Shown one piece after another: positions 62,105-64,000 of a stretch of DNA of 64,000 bases; within the stretch, counting starts at the first letter, position 1; the number at the start of each line of letters is the position of its first letter. A program made the position numbers and the translations under genes. Where the stretch lies: the NCBI GenBank assembly GCA_963769115.1, contig CAVYKN010000017.1, positions 62,001 through 126,000 on the forward strand, read 5' to 3'. The notes under the pieces are model-generated. The model was not told the origin of the DNA. It ran no database searches and was given only the letters and a program-made list of their open reading frames with translations. The DNA comes from DASTFY01 sp963769115. Lineage in GTDB: Bacteria; Actinomycetota; Acidimicrobiia; Acidimicrobiales; Ilumatobacteraceae.

Positions 62105-63864
62105 TCACTGCTCGATCCAGGCCGTGCGCATGTTCGCGATCTCGCTGGTCGGAGCGGACTCGCACGCCGTCCGGCGTCACGATCTTCGGATCGATGTGCA
62201 CGGTCGGCTCGTGGAGGAGGGCCCACGTGGTCCAGCTGCTCCAGATGTTGAAGCACTGGTCGGCGAAGCGCTCGTTGACCGCCTCGGCGTAGCCCTGCTT
62301 CTTGGCGGGGTCCGTCTCGCCGCGGTTGGCGTCGAGGGCCTCGTCGATGACGGGGTCCTTGAGGCGGCCGAAGTTGAGGGCCAGCTCACCGACGGGAAGG
62401 GCCGTCGAGGAGTGCCACCAGATGTACTGCTGGTCCATGTCGACGCCGTTGTGGTTGCGCCACTGGAAGACCTGGAAGTTGCCCAGCAGGGCGGCGACGA
62501 TGTAGTTGCCCTGGTCGATCTGGTCGAGCGTGACGGTGTCGACGCCGGCCTCCTCGAACCACTGCTTCTGGAACTGGGCGATGATCAGGTTGGTCTCGTC
62601 CTGGGTCGTGGCCAGCGACAGGTTGAGCGGCCCGGGATGCTCGGCCTTGTACTCGGCGATGAGCGCCTTGGCCGTCTCCATGTCCTGGGCCTGCGGGTAG
62701 CCGGTCTCCTCCAGGTAGCCGACCTGCTCCGGGGAGAACGGACCGTTGGCCAGCGGGTCCACGCCGGCATCGATGGTCTCGATGATCGGTCTGGGCGTCG
62801 TAGGCGTTGGCCAGGCCGCACCGCACCCGCTGGTCCTGGCAGGGGCGACGGCGTGCCGTCGGGCAGGGTCTGTGTCACGTGCAGCAGGCTGTAGTTGGTC
62901 GCGCCCTTGTACGTCCGCTCCTCGAGCACCAGGTCGTCGTTGTCCCGGTACTCGGAGATGGTCTCGCCGTTGGTCGTGTGGAGGATGTCGATGGCGCCGC
63001 TCTTGAGGGCGTCACGCCGGTTGAGCGCGTCGGGGATCGGGCGGAACTCGACCGCGTCGAGGTACGGGTACGGCTGGTTCCAGTAGTCCGCGTTGCGCGT
63101 GGCCTTGAAGGACTCGTTCGGTGCGTACGACTCGAAGACGAACGGGCCGGTACCCACCGGCTTCGACTTCAGCGCGTCGTCGGTGTCACTGGCGGCCAGC
63201 CACGTGGGCGAAGCCATCAGGCCGATCTGGCCGGCGAGGAACAGTGGGAACGTCGCCCACGGACGCGTCATGGTGACGTCGACCGCCAGCGGGTCGCTCG
63301 GCGTTGACGGCGATGCTCGTGACGTCGGCCAGGGCGGTCCCCGTGAGGAAGCCGTTCTTGGCCCGGGTCAGGTTGTCGACCACGGCGGCGCCGTCGAGCG
63401 GCGTGCCGTCGTGGAACGTGATGTCCGGCCGCACCTTGATGGTCCAGACCGTGTTGTCGGCGTTCGGGGTGACGCTCTCGGCCAGGTACGGCTGCCCAGT
63501 TGGGCTCGGAGTCGGTGATCACCGTCAGCGGGTCGTAGACGCTGAAGGTGACCTGGTAGCAGGACGTGGCGCAGACCATCTCGGCCGGTCGCCACGGGTT
63601 GCTCGAGTCGGCCTCGATGCCCCAGACGAGCGTGCCGCCGGTCTGGGGCTCGGCGGCGGGAGCGTCGGTGGCAGGGGCGCTGTCCGTCGACGGCGCTTCG
63701 CTGCCCGCCGGGGCGCTGCTGTCGACGCTGGGCGCCTCCGTGCCGGCCGTCCCCGCCGTGGTCCCGCTGTCCGAGTCGCCGCCGCCGCACGCCGCGGCGA
63801 CCAGGCCGAGCGCGGCCAGCGCCGAGACGATGACGAACGAGCGTCGCCAAGGCCGATGTCCCAT
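62105..63864 (-). CDS. Family 5 extracellular solute-binding lipoprotein, copy 2 (five frameshifts)
   Basis: About 584 residues. ATG 63864 with AGGGGGAA upstream; signal MGHRPWRRSFVIVSALAALG and lipobox LVAAAC, then an acidic Ser/Ala/Pro linker. The binding domain shows GTLVWGIEADSSNPWRPAEM, VWTIKVRPDITFHDGTPLDG, GTGPFVFESYAPNESFKATR, YPYLDAVEFRPIPDALNRRD and NFQVFQWRNHNG. Extra bases near 63490, 63300, 62845, 62795 and 62150 break it. After the last shift the natural end is EIANMRTAWIEQ at 62105. It is an ancient tandem duplicate of copy 1, with the same gene length and motif order but many substitutions. Confidence 0.83.
62847..62860. repeat. Perfect 14-base palindrome at a frameshift site (second copy)
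   Basis: Identical to the palindrome at 60911-60924, in the homologous codons of binding protein copy 2. The frame again breaks right beside it. Confidence 0.6.
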
Positions 63865-63926
63865 GAGTGTTCCCCCTGAGTGATGGTCGAGCGGACCGGA
63901 TGCCCGCACATGACCCGCGTCGCGGC

Positions 63927-63955
63927 ACCGTATGCCACCGCGCTGACGCCAGCAA
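63927..63955 (-). promoter_or_regulatory. Promoter for binding protein copy 2
   Basis: Minus-strand TTGCTG (63950-63955), 17-base spacer, TACGGT (63927-63932). The leader of about 55 bases carries the AGGGGGAA ribosome site before ATG 63864. The layout matches that of copy 1. Confidence 0.6.
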
Positions 63956-64000
63956 CGACGTCCGGTGCACGCTGGGACGGCACGCGCCCGAGGTCTGGCG

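Overview
The window is GC-rich, densely packed actinobacterial chromosome. Almost every gene abuts or overlaps its neighbour, GTG starts are common, and no stretch longer than about 170 bases lacks a gene or its control region. The gene content includes an arabinan-type cell-envelope set (DprE1, DprE2, UbiA, AftD), GuaB1, lipoprotein binding proteins with Ala/Ser/Thr/Glu/Pro-rich linkers and several LivHMGF components. My inference is a deep-branching actinobacterium of the Acidimicrobiia type; the sequence alone does not prove the class.

Layout. 1-3 kb: a FAD oxidoreductase and a Rieske oxygenase behind a probable TetR operator. 3-8 kb: a DUF7064/CrtC-like protein and heme A synthase from divergent promoters, then a minus-strand run of histidine phosphatase, Nfu N-domain protein, nitronate monooxygenase, a small membrane protein and a PH-domain protein. 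8-14 kb: a branched-chain amino acid type ABC importer (livHMGF). Its permease carries a secreted beta-domain, and its binding protein has its two halves in swapped order. 14-23 kb: enoyl-CoA hydratase, GH5 hydrolase, a His-rich membrane protein, xylulokinase, J-domain protein, Sua5, an alpha/beta hydrolase and GuaB1. 23.6-44.8 kb: a large envelope-glycan locus: HAD phosphatase, UbiA, DprE1, DprE2, three GT-C-like membrane proteins, AftD, two epimerases, a GMC oxidoreductase with a small partner, a GT4 enzyme and polyprenyl-phosphate mannose synthase. 44.8-48.5 kb: a less GC-rich insert coding a TIR-transmembrane-WD40 protein and a stand-alone TOPRIM protein, a candidate defence module. 48.5-54.2 kb: more envelope sugar genes (GT39-like, GT2, UDP-glucose dehydrogenase, UDP-xylose synthase, PIG-V-like). 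54.2-55.1 kb: an AlkA-like glycosylase. 55.2-63.9 kb: an oligopeptide/nickel-type ABC importer with two tandem binding proteins and a terminal TetR gene.

The envelope genes form a partial pathway: UbiA, the HAD protein, DprE1 and DprE2 would make decaprenyl-phospho-arabinose, AftD would use it outside the membrane, and Ppm1 and the GT-C proteins would supply and use other lipid-linked sugars. UDP-glucose dehydrogenase and UDP-xylose synthase would add UDP-glucuronate and UDP-xylose.

Two general features matter when reading the annotation. First, about twenty otherwise well-conserved genes are broken by single-base frameshifts, nearly all extra bases. This looks like sequencing or consensus error, so I annotate those genes as intact-intent CDS and give the approximate shift positions. 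Second, many transcription units start with a TANNNT box 6-10 bases before the ATG or GTG, which indicates widespread leaderless mRNAs. I found no tRNA, rRNA, CRISPR array, insertion sequence or replication origin.
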